From contig DXBS01000118.1 in assembly GCA_019116405.1 (NCBI GenBank), positions 1 through 10,423 on the forward strand: DNA of 10,423 nt, read 5' to 3'. Below the pieces are notes generated by a model that was not told the DNA's origin, did not search any database, and saw only the letters and a program-made list of their open reading frames with translations. The translations under genes were made by a program, and so were the position numbers. Position 1 is the first letter of the stretch; every line of letters begins with the position of its first letter. This DNA is from Candidatus Gallimonas intestinigallinarum (GTDB lineage: Bacteria; Bacillota_A; Clostridia; Christensenellales; Borkfalkiaceae). Shown in pieces: positions 5,766 to 10,423 of this stretch.

Positions 5766-5978
5766 ATGAATAGCTGTTTTGGCGGCAATAGCTGTCTCTG
5801 GATTCTCATCATTCTGCTCATTCTCGGAACGTGCGGCAACGTATTTTCCTCGAGCGCATTCAGAGGATGCGGCTGGCCGCTCCTCGCCGCGCTCGTATAC
5901 TGTATGTGCAAAAACGGCACGCTCCAGTCGCTCGCATCGAGCGTCTGCGGCGATAGCTGCGGCTGCGGCTGCAACTGA
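5766..5978 (+). CDS. Small cysteine-rich protein with one hydrophobic segment
   Basis: Function unknown. The 70-residue protein has ten cysteines (4, 10, 23, 35, 46, 48, 61, 65, 67, 69), including CMC and a terminal CGCGC-like cluster. A strongly hydrophobic segment (about 11-22, LWILIILLIL) and a second moderately hydrophobic one (about 37-47) are present. It resembles small Clostridia proteins sometimes labelled 'chorion class high-cysteine', with a Leu-Trp-Ile-rich stretch between Cys/Gly clusters. A spore-coat, exosporium or membrane-associated role is possible. The gene is supported by a strong AGGAGG (5753-5758) 7 nt before the ATG and a perfect terminator after it. It is the only plus-strand gene in the first 7.4 kb and diverges from the ECF operon. 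Confidence 0.75.
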   Translation: MNSCFGGNSCLWILIILLILGTCGNVFSSSAFRGCGWPLLAALVYCMCKNGTLQSLASSVCGDSCGCGCN

Positions 5979-6024
5979 GGTTTCCGAGCAACGCACCAGT
6001 TTTGATCCGATCGCCGTACCACAC

Positions 6025-6059
6025 AAAAAGCCGTCCGCAGTCTCTGCGGACGGCTTTTT
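6025..6059. terminator. Bidirectional intrinsic terminator
   Basis: Perfect 16-bp stem (6025-6040 with 6044-6059), 3-nt loop, five A residues on one side and five T on the other. It terminates both the Cys-rich gene (plus) and the NUDIX gene (minus), which converge here. Confidence 0.95.
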
Positions 6060-6067
6060 GCCGTATT

Positions 6068-6598
6068 CTATTGATGCGTCCTCGCGTATTGCAGCATGGC
6101 GACGATGGTCTTTGCGTCGCAGATCTTGCCCTCGTCGATCATTGCGAGCACTTCGTCCACGGGAAGAAATTCCACATTGAGAAACTCCCCCTCGTCGAGG
6201 TGCTGTCTGCCCGCATGCACGCCGACAGCTTCGTAGATGTAGATCTTCTCGTTGGTGTAGCCCGGGGTCGGATAGAGCACGAACATGCGCCTGAGTTCCT
6301 CCGCGCACAGCCCCGTCTCCTCCTCCAGCTCCCGCTTTGCCGCGAGCATGGGGTCCTCCCCCTCGCCCAATTTTCCTGCTGGGATCTCGTAGATCGCCTC
6401 CTGATAGGCGTAGCGGAACTGTTTGACGAGCGCCACTTTGCCGTCCTTCACGCACAGCACACAGGCCCCGCCCGGGTGCTCGATCATCTCCCGCTTGCAG
6501 GGCTTGCCGTCGGGGAGTACCGCGTCATCGCAGCGCAGGTTGACGATCTTTCCCCTGTAGATATAATTTTTGCTGACAGTTGTTTCGGTGAGCTGCAT
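6068..6598 (-). CDS. NUDIX hydrolase, ADP-ribose pyrophosphatase type
   Basis: Probably cleaves ADP-ribose or a related nucleotide sugar to AMP and a sugar phosphate in the cytosol, as a metabolite-cleaning enzyme. The 176-residue length is typical of the NudF/YqkG group. The complete Nudix box runs from G75 to L97: G75, E81, R89-E90, E93-E94 and G96 all match GX5EX7REUXEEXGU. The preceding VALVKQFRYAY and IYEIPAGKL, and the later YPTPGYTNEKIY (109-120), are typical of ADP-ribose pyrophosphatases. The start at 6598 is chosen for its AGGAGG Shine-Dalgarno. The frame is open further upstream, but that part overlaps the preceding gene and looks non-coding. It follows the 239-residue hypothetical gene by 25 bp, so the two are probably co-transcribed. 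Confidence 0.92.
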   Translation of the reverse strand: MQLTETTVSKNYIYRGKIVNLRCDDAVLPDGKPCKREMIEHPGGACVLCVKDGKVALVKQFRYAYQEAIYEIPAGKLGEGEDPMLAAKRELEEETGLCAEELRRMFVLYPTPGYTNEKIYIYEAVGVHAGRQHLDEGEFLNVEFLPVDEVLAMIDEGKICDAKTIVAMLQYARTHQ

Positions 6599-6623
6599 AT
6601 GTCCTCCTGATAGCCCCTGTTCC

Positions 6624-7343
6624 TTATAGCTCCTGCGCAAGCGCAAAGAGTTTTTCGCTCTCCCTGCTCTCGGCGCAGATATAGCGCAAAAAATAGCGAT
6701 ATCCCGCGAGCAGCGCGCGCACTTCGGTGATATCGTGGCGCGCGGCGGCAGCGGAAAGTTCGGCAAAGATCTCCTCACCAGCGTCCTTTTCCTCCTTCAT
6801 GAGGTTACGCTCCATGATGCGCTTGCGCTCGCCCGGAAGATACTGGATAAAATCGTGCAGCGCCGCTTCGCTCTTCTGGCGCATGACGAGCATCTTGCCG
6901 TGTTTGCCGCATTCGGGGAAGCACCCGCGCACAATGTCGCAGAATGGCTTGATCATGCGGCCCGCAAAAACGTCATAGCTCGCCGTATAGCTGCCGTCCA
7001 CATAGAAGTAGCGCAGCAAGAATTCGTTGAGGCGGATGGCGCCCGCATCGATCTCAACGAACAGACAGAACACAAATGCAAGTACGTCCGCGCGCTCCGC
7101 GGGCAGGTATGCCGCGATGCGCGTCGTGCCGCCCTTGCCCGTATACTCGCGCAGGTACAGCTGCTTTGCGGCGGGGTAGTCGAAGCCGTCCGTCACGGCG
7201 GCGAACAGGTTGGTGAGTTCGCGGCAGGTCGCAATGCACTGCAGCGCCTCGGAAATCTTGCTGTCCGCATTGACGTACGAGCCCTCCACGAGCTCGTCGC
7301 AGATGGTAAGGAAGCGGCTGATCTTCTCAATTCTATCCGTCAT
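6624..7343 (-). CDS. Hypothetical protein, mostly alpha-helical, co-transcribed with the NUDIX gene
   Basis: I do not recognise this 239-residue protein. It has no signal peptide, no clear membrane segment and no known catalytic motif. Predicted character is mainly helical, with several short aromatic-rich blocks (FLLRYFYVDGSYT at about 108-120, YRYFLRYIC at about 215-223) and a charged stretch (RKRIMERNLMKEEKDAGEE, about 173-191). Seven cysteines are scattered (15, 36, 40, 93, 135, 141, 145), with no metal-binding spacing that I can support. The start at 7343 has a clear GGAGGGG Shine-Dalgarno and a strong promoter. It opens a two-gene operon with the NUDIX hydrolase, so a role in nucleotide or NAD-metabolite stress is possible but unproven. 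Confidence 0.8.
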   Translation of the reverse strand: MTDRIEKISRFLTICDELVEGSYVNADSKISEALQCIATCRELTNLFAAVTDGFDYPAAKQLYLREYTGKGGTTRIAAYLPAERADVLAFVFCLFVEIDAGAIRLNEFLLRYFYVDGSYTASYDVFAGRMIKPFCDIVRGCFPECGKHGKMLVMRQKSEAALHDFIQYLPGERKRIMERNLMKEEKDAGEEIFAELSAAAARHDITEVRALLAGYRYFLRYICAESRESEKLFALAQEL

Positions 7344-7354
7344 AACCCCTCCGT

Positions 7355-7368
7355 TCGGTCAAGACCGA
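7355..7368. repeat. Short perfect dyad in the 5' leader of the hypothetical-NUDIX operon
   Basis: TCGGTC-AA-GACCGA has 6-bp perfect arms and a 2-bp centre. It lies just downstream of the expected transcription start and just upstream of the Shine-Dalgarno. It could be a roadblock operator, or a small RNA hairpin affecting translation if the loop opens. Confidence 0.35.
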
Positions 7369-7383
7369 TGGTTTTTCCATCTC

Positions 7384-7412
7384 ATTATAGCATAAATCAA
7401 AAAATAGTTAAA
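7384..7412 (-). promoter_or_regulatory. SigA-type promoter of the hypothetical-NUDIX operon
   Basis: On the minus strand: -35 TTTAAC (7407-7412), 17 bp, perfect -10 TATAAT (7384-7389) with an extended TG one base before it. It diverges from the HPr-like promoter, and the two -35 boxes are only 18 bp apart. Confidence 0.75.
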
Positions 7413-7430
7413 GAATTTTTCGGAAATATC

Positions 7431-7459
7431 TTGATTTTATCGCGCATTTTATGTATAAT
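7431..7459 (+). promoter_or_regulatory. SigA-type promoter of the HPr-like gene
   Basis: -35 TTGATT (7431-7436), 17 bp, perfect -10 TATAAT (7454-7459). The expected leader is about 30 nt and contains GGAGGG (7479-7484), 10 nt before the ATG. Confidence 0.85.
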
Positions 7460-7494
7460 AAGGGAAAGTATATGATTCGGAGGGTTATATCAAT

Positions 7495-7722
7495 ATGAAG
7501 TCTATGACGATTTCCCTGGAAATGGCTCAGCGCGTTAAGGAATTTGTTTCCGTCACGCAGAACTGCGAATGCGAGATCCTGCTCAAGAGCGGGAAGTATG
7601 TCGTCGATGCAAAGTCCATCCTTGGTATCTTCAGCTTGGATCTTTCCCAGCCTCTGACAGTTGAGATCTACAGCGACAACTGCGACGACGTGATTGCAAA
7701 ACTTGCTAAATTCGCGAAGTAA
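7495..7722 (+). CDS. HPr-like protein lacking the phosphorylatable active-site histidine
   Basis: A 75-residue protein with the size and fold pattern of HPr, the PTS phosphocarrier. The most conserved part is VDAKSILGIFSL (37-48), which matches the NLKSIMGVMSL region of B. subtilis HPr and keeps the regulatory serine (Ser41, equivalent to Ser46). Aligned without gaps from that serine, the catalytic His15 position is Met10 and the Arg17 position is Gln12; no histidine occurs anywhere in the protein. It therefore cannot relay phosphate from enzyme I. It resembles Crh, which also lacks His15 and acts as a CcpA partner when its serine is phosphorylated, although the surroundings differ. It has its own promoter and terminator, so it is a single-gene unit. 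Confidence 0.85.
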   Translation: MKSMTISLEMAQRVKEFVSVTQNCECEILLKSGKYVVDAKSILGIFSLDLSQPLTVEIYSDNCDDVIAKLAKFAK

Positions 7723-7747
7723 TTCCGCCGCTCGGCACAATGAGACG

Positions 7748-7768
7748 AGCCGCTCAATCTGAGCGGCT
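7748..7768 (+). terminator. Intrinsic terminator of the HPr-like gene
   Basis: AGCCGCTCA (7748-7756) and TGAGCGGCT (7760-7768) form a perfect 9-bp stem with a 3-nt loop, followed by TGTTTATTCT. The T-run is interrupted, so some readthrough into the DUF4364 gene is possible. Confidence 0.8.
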
Positions 7769-7813
7769 TGTTTATTCTATTCACTACTATCGTGTACGAA
7801 TGAGGTTTTGCGA

Positions 7814-8338
7814 ATGCAAGTCAAAGGAGAAACATCGGTCAACAAACTTATCCTGTTGTTTGTGTTCGATAAAATGGAGAGCCCGCTGTCCGAGCGGACG
7901 CTCGTGGATATGTGCACGTCGTCCAATGACTGGCTGAATTATATGGACTGTACAGTCCTCATTCACAAGCTCAAGAAGGACGGCTTTATCTGCGAGATCC
8001 CCGGCGGCGACGATCCCCTCTTTTCGCTCACCATGGAGGGTCGCGAAGCCCTGGCAAGTTACTACATCAGCATTCCGAAGAGCTCGCGCGAGGAGATCTC
8101 CCGCTATATCAAACAGAACGGCGAAAAGTTCCGCATGCGGCAGGAATGCAAAGCCGACTACTTTCAGAACAAGGACGGCACCTATACCGTATTCTTAAAA
8201 ATCCTGGCGGCGGTCCAGCCCATGCTCGAACTCAAGTTCGTCGTCCCCGATAAAAAGACGGCGAACATGATCTATAAAAAATGGGAGGACAAGGCGTCCG
8301 AGCTGTATTCCGTCGTCTATGAAACGCTGGTCGACTGA
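7814..8338 (+). CDS. DUF4364 family protein (winged-helix-like N-terminus)
   Basis: A 174-residue protein matching the DUF4364 pattern found across Clostridia; no biochemical role is established. The N-terminal part (about 8-80) reads like a winged-helix DNA-binding fold. It has LILLFVFDKMESPLSE, a Tyr/Asp-rich helix, then LIHKLKKDGFI and a two-strand wing ending in FSLTMEGREAL, much like PadR/MarR-type regulators. The C-terminal half (about 90-174) is alpha/beta, with SREEISRYIKQN and YSVVYETLVD at the end. The ATG at 7814 is chosen over a TTG six bases earlier because GAGG (7803-7806) sits 7 nt before the ATG and only 1 nt before the TTG. No clear promoter was seen. The TSCPD gene follows by 29 bp. 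Confidence 0.8.
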   Translation: MQVKGETSVNKLILLFVFDKMESPLSERTLVDMCTSSNDWLNYMDCTVLIHKLKKDGFICEIPGGDDPLFSLTMEGREALASYYISIPKSSREEISRYIKQNGEKFRMRQECKADYFQNKDGTYTVFLKILAAVQPMLELKFVVPDKKTANMIYKKWEDKASELYSVVYETLVD

Positions 8339-8367
8339 AGTGTCCCAAAAATCGGAGGTAATTGAAA

Positions 8368-8622
8368 ATGGTCACATATTCTACAAAAGGCACCTGCTCC
8401 AAGCAGATCATCTTTGATCTCGACGAGGACAATAAGGTGCACAACGTCAAATTTATCGGCGGATGCAGCGGCAATCTGCAGGGCATCAGCCGCCTTGTGG
8501 AGGGAAAGACGGCGGACGAGATCGTCTCGCTCCTCTCCGGCATCCGCTGCAAGCAGAACACCTCCTGCCCCGACCAGCTCGCGCAGGCATTGAAGCCCTA
8601 TACTACAGAAGGTAAGAAGTAA
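8368..8622 (+). CDS. TSCPD domain protein (TIGR03905 type)
   Basis: An 84-residue stand-alone TSCPD protein. The domain is otherwise found at the C-terminus of vitamin B12-dependent ribonucleotide reductases, and the stand-alone form has no proven function. The motif TSCPDQLAQAL (65-75) is exact, and CSGNLQGISRLVEG (33-46) is typical. Four cysteines (10, 33, 61, 67) are placed as a plausible zinc site. The ATG at 8368 is preferred to a TTG at 8362 because GGAGG (8354-8358) lies 9 nt before it. It is probably co-transcribed with the DUF4364 gene and ends at the bidirectional terminator. No ribonucleotide reductase gene is in the window. Confidence 0.88.
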   Translation: MVTYSTKGTCSKQIIFDLDEDNKVHNVKFIGGCSGNLQGISRLVEGKTADEIVSLLSGIRCKQNTSCPDQLAQALKPYTTEGKK

Positions 8623-8634
8623 ATTTTGCAACTT

Positions 8635-8683
8635 AAAAACGGGTCACGGACCGCGCTTTTCCAGCCGATCCCGACCCGTTTTT
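8635..8683. terminator. Bidirectional intrinsic terminator between TSCPD and YitT genes
   Basis: AAAAACGGGTC (8635-8645) pairs perfectly with GACCCGTTTTT (8673-8683) across a 27-nt loop that can fold further. T-runs are present in both directions, so it serves the converging TSCPD (plus) and YitT (minus) genes. Confidence 0.85.
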
Positions 8684-8721
8684 TTGCTGCCAAATGATAA
8701 ATCCCCCCTTCGTTGGCAAGG

Positions 8722-9624
8722 CTATTTCAAGAACTTGCCATAGACTTCGGAGACGGGCGAGAAGGAGGCAAACGTCCCGGGATAGCGGCGCAGGATGCGC
8801 TGCAGCTCGCCGATCTGACGCTTGCGGATGACGCAGACCAGAAGCGCTCTTCCCTCGTGCGAATACATGCCCGTCGCGCTCATCTCGGTGACGCCGTGGT
8901 GCGTGCGCTCCATGATCTCCTTTGCCAGCTCCTCCGCGCGATCGGTGATGATCTCAAAGCGGTATGCGACCTTGAAGCCCTGCAGCACAAAGTCGCAGAT
9001 CTTGCTCGTGACCAGCAGCGAGATGAGCGCCAGCAGCACGGGATCGAGCTTTGCCGTGAACGGCTCGCCCTGATGATAGACAAAGAAGGACGCGAGCACG
9101 ACGCAGGCGTCAAATGCCGACGTCATGGCGCTGACGCTCAAATTGCGAAATTTTTTGTTGACGAGAGAGGCAAGCACCGTCGTGCCGCCGCTCGTGCCGC
9201 AGCTGCGGAGCATGATCGCAAGCGCAAGCCCCAAAAGTACGCCGCCCGCAATGGACGCGAGAATGGCATTGTATTCGGGCGCATAGCGGATCTCCGTCAT
9301 GCCCGGGATATAGTCAAAGACGATGAGCAGCCCGGACGTCAACAGCATGGAGAGCGTGGAGATGACTGCCTCCGACTTTCCGAGCAGGAAGAACGCCACA
9401 AAAAAAAGCGGCACGTTGAGCGCGATGAGATAATAGCCCGAGTTGACGTGCGTAACCGCCTCCAGAAGGACGGCAATGCCGTTGATCCCGCCCGGCGCAA
9501 ATTCGTTGGGCGTGACAAAGACATAGATCGCCAGCGCGCGCACGATGCCAGAGGCGAGGATCGCCAAAGTCGCACTCAAAAGCATGCGCCAGAGGTGACT
9601 GCGTTTTTTCGTTTGTTCCTGCAT
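8722..9624 (-). CDS. YitT family membrane protein (YitT_membrane plus DUF2179)
   Basis: A 300-residue integral membrane protein of a very common Bacillota family whose substrate is not established. The N-terminal membrane half (about 12-200) has five or six helices. It contains the family motifs FVTPNEFAPGGINGIA (about 36-51) and SCGTSGGTTVLASLVNKK, both intact. The C-terminal soluble DUF2179 domain (about 213-300) includes FEIITDRAEELAKEIMER and LVCVIRKRQIGELQRIL, a GlnB-like fold thought to be regulatory. The start at 9624 is preferred to an ATG 18 bases upstream because GGGGGAA directly precedes it and nothing precedes the other. It has its own promoter and shares a terminator with the TSCPD gene. 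Confidence 0.92.
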   Translation of the reverse strand: MQEQTKKRSHLWRMLLSATLAILASGIVRALAIYVFVTPNEFAPGGINGIAVLLEAVTHVNSGYYLIALNVPLFFVAFFLLGKSEAVISTLSMLLTSGLLIVFDYIPGMTEIRYAPEYNAILASIAGGVLLGLALAIMLRSCGTSGGTTVLASLVNKKFRNLSVSAMTSAFDACVVLASFFVYHQGEPFTAKLDPVLLALISLLVTSKICDFVLQGFKVAYRFEIITDRAEELAKEIMERTHHGVTEMSATGMYSHEGRALLVCVIRKRQIGELQRILRRYPGTFASFSPVSEVYGKFLK

Positions 9625-9656
9625 AATTCCCCCGTCGTACATTTTTGTACAATGCT

Positions 9657-9685
9657 ATCATACTACATATGAAGTAAAATTTCAA
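9657..9685 (-). promoter_or_regulatory. SigA-type promoter of the YitT gene
   Basis: On the minus strand: -35 TTGAAA (9680-9685), 17 bp, -10 TATGAT (9657-9662). The leader of about 28 nt contains TGTAC-AAAAA-TGTAC, readable as a direct repeat or as a GTAC inverted repeat, just before the Shine-Dalgarno. Confidence 0.75.
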
Positions 9686-9716
9686 GACGTTTTGTAAAAT
9701 TTCCACGCGACAGAAA

Positions 9717-9748
9717 GCGGGCGGCAGACTTTTCAGTCCGCCGCCCGC
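9717..9748 (-). terminator. Strong G/C hairpin after the six-helix membrane protein
   Basis: Arms 9717-9730 and 9735-9748 pair at 13 of 14 positions around TTTC. On the minus strand it follows the gene ending at 9763, but only a short T-rich tail (TTTCTGT) comes after. It separates that gene from the YitT promoter. Termination efficiency is uncertain. Confidence 0.65.
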
Positions 9749-9762
9749 TGCATTGTTTATTT

Positions 9763-10350
9763 TTATTCCTCTTCTTCCTCTTGTTCCGCCTTGCGATAGG
9801 TGAGGACCTCTTCGGAAAAAATCCCCTCCCGCCAAAGCATCACGCCGTCCACCGCGCACCAGAGAAGCATGAGCGCTGCAGCCGTCATGATCGCCGCCGA
9901 CGCCGTGGGAAAGACGCGCGTGAAAAACTGTATAATCAGCAGGACGCCGACGGTCAGAAAAACCAAAGCGTACAGCGCGTGCAATGCGCACGCTGCGCGG
10001 GCAGTCCGCTTCGCATATGCCGCGATCGCCTCCTCGGCTGCGCGGAAGGCAAACAGGATGCCCATTCCCAAAATGAGCACGGAGTAAGAAAAATCCGTAC
10101 AGGAGATGACCGCCCAGACGCCGATGCAGGCGAGCACCACGCCCGCGAGCATGCGCATGAAGTGGATGCGCTGACCCACGAAATGGGCGACTGCCGTCAC
10201 CGCGCCCGCCGCGATCGCACATAGCCCGACCAGAACGGCAAAGGGCGTCATGGGCATGACGGATACCGTAAACAGAAACACCGCCATAAGCGCACCGCAT
10301 CCCGCGGGAACAAGTTTTCCCCATTGCAGCGTACGTCTGACCGTCTGCAT
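9763..10350 (-). CDS. Six-helix membrane protein, HdeD/DUF308-like by layout
   Basis: Function unknown. The 195-residue protein has six likely transmembrane helices (about 12-30, 35-57, 66-84, 88-106, 121-142, 148-171) in three hairpin pairs, and a cytoplasmic tail ending in five consecutive glutamates. The three-hairpin layout, short loops and small size resemble the DUF308/HdeD family, but no motif makes this certain. The start at 10350 has a very strong Shine-Dalgarno (AAGGAGGAG), part of which overlaps the stop codon of the preceding gene 9 bp away. It is therefore probably translated from the same message as that gene. A G/C hairpin follows the stop. Confidence 0.8.
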   Translation of the reverse strand: MQTVRRTLQWGKLVPAGCGALMAVFLFTVSVMPMTPFAVLVGLCAIAAGAVTAVAHFVGQRIHFMRMLAGVVLACIGVWAVISCTDFSYSVLILGMGILFAFRAAEEAIAAYAKRTARAACALHALYALVFLTVGVLLIIQFFTRVFPTASAAIMTAAALMLLWCAVDGVMLWREGIFSEEVLTYRKAEQEEEEE

Positions 10351-10359
10351 ATCTCCTCC

Positions 10360-10423
10360 TTACAGGCTGTATGCCTCGAGCTCACGCACACGGTGGAAGT
10401 CGATGGCATAGATGAGATTGACG
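10360..10423 (-). CDS. C-terminal 20 codons of an unidentified gene (runs off window)
   Basis: The minus-strand frame ending in TAA (10360-10362) reads VNLIYAIDFHRVRELEAYSL. It is probably a real gene end, because the Shine-Dalgarno of the next gene overlaps its stop region, as in a tight operon. Too little is visible to name it. The rest lies beyond 10423. Confidence 0.6.
   Translation of the reverse strand, partial: VNLIYAIDFHRVRELEAYSL

Noticed and set aside
6599..6778. 60-residue N-terminal extension of the NUDIX protein
   Set aside because: It overlaps the upstream gene in another frame and reads as non-coding, while AGGAGG directly precedes the ATG at 6598.
7760..7813. Promoter for the DUF4364 gene (TTGTTT with nearby TACTAT)
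   Set aside because: Spacing between the boxes is 11 bp, far from 17, and no other pair fits. Readthrough from the HPr-like gene is equally likely.
8713..9672. Plus-strand open frame of 319 codons opposite the YitT gene
   Set aside because: Low-complexity charged shadow of a confidently identified membrane protein.
9314..10324. Minus-strand open frame of 336 codons spanning the membrane protein and YitT genes in another frame
   Set aside because: Crosses a terminator hairpin and a promoter, and both real genes are in other frames with strong ribosome sites.

Overview
The window looks like a chromosomal housekeeping segment from an anaerobic, probably spore-forming Bacillota bacterium of class Clostridia, with moderately high G+C genes and A/T-rich promoters. 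The basis is the protein types (DUF4364, a TSCPD protein, an HPr-like protein, YitT, an ECF S-component, type III pantothenate kinase), strong Gram-positive Shine-Dalgarno sites, consensus SigA-like promoters with 17-bp spacers, a CwlD-type cortex amidase, and two exact SigE-type -10 boxes. The exact lineage cannot be read from this sequence. No mobile element, CRISPR array, tRNA or rRNA was seen.

Layout. Positions 1-5431 are all on the minus strand. They hold the 5' part of argG with its own promoter; a small two-helix membrane protein behind an acyl-ACP thioesterase-like gene with an apparently leaderless promoter; a cwlD-like amidase with a SigE-like promoter; and a tight three-gene operon (ECF S-component, coaX, hom). 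That operon has a strong promoter, a roughly 110-nt structured leader and a terminator. Positions 5432-5765 form a dense divergent regulatory region. A 70-residue Cys-rich protein (5766-5978, plus strand) ends at a perfect bidirectional terminator facing a minus-strand pair: a hypothetical protein followed by a NUDIX hydrolase. A second divergent promoter region (7344-7494) separates that pair from a plus-strand run: HPr-like protein, terminator, DUF4364 protein, TSCPD protein. A second bidirectional terminator separates these from YitT (minus). A six-helix membrane protein and the last 20 codons of an unidentified gene close the window, both on the minus strand.

How the genes fit together. 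The ECF S-component and CoaX probably act in pantothenate uptake and phosphorylation towards coenzyme A, with homoserine dehydrogenase translationally coupled to CoaX. ArgG is arginine biosynthesis. CwlD acts on spore cortex peptidoglycan, and the Cys-rich protein may belong to the same developmental programme. I found no clear novel multi-gene system. The signals most worth a second look are regulatory: the structured leader before the ECF-coaX-hom operon, a leaderless promoter with a palindromic CG spacer, SigE-like promoters on cwlD and the Cys-rich gene, and a large dyad across the argG promoter. Two proteins also lack canonical active-site residues: the thioesterase-like protein and the HPr-like protein.
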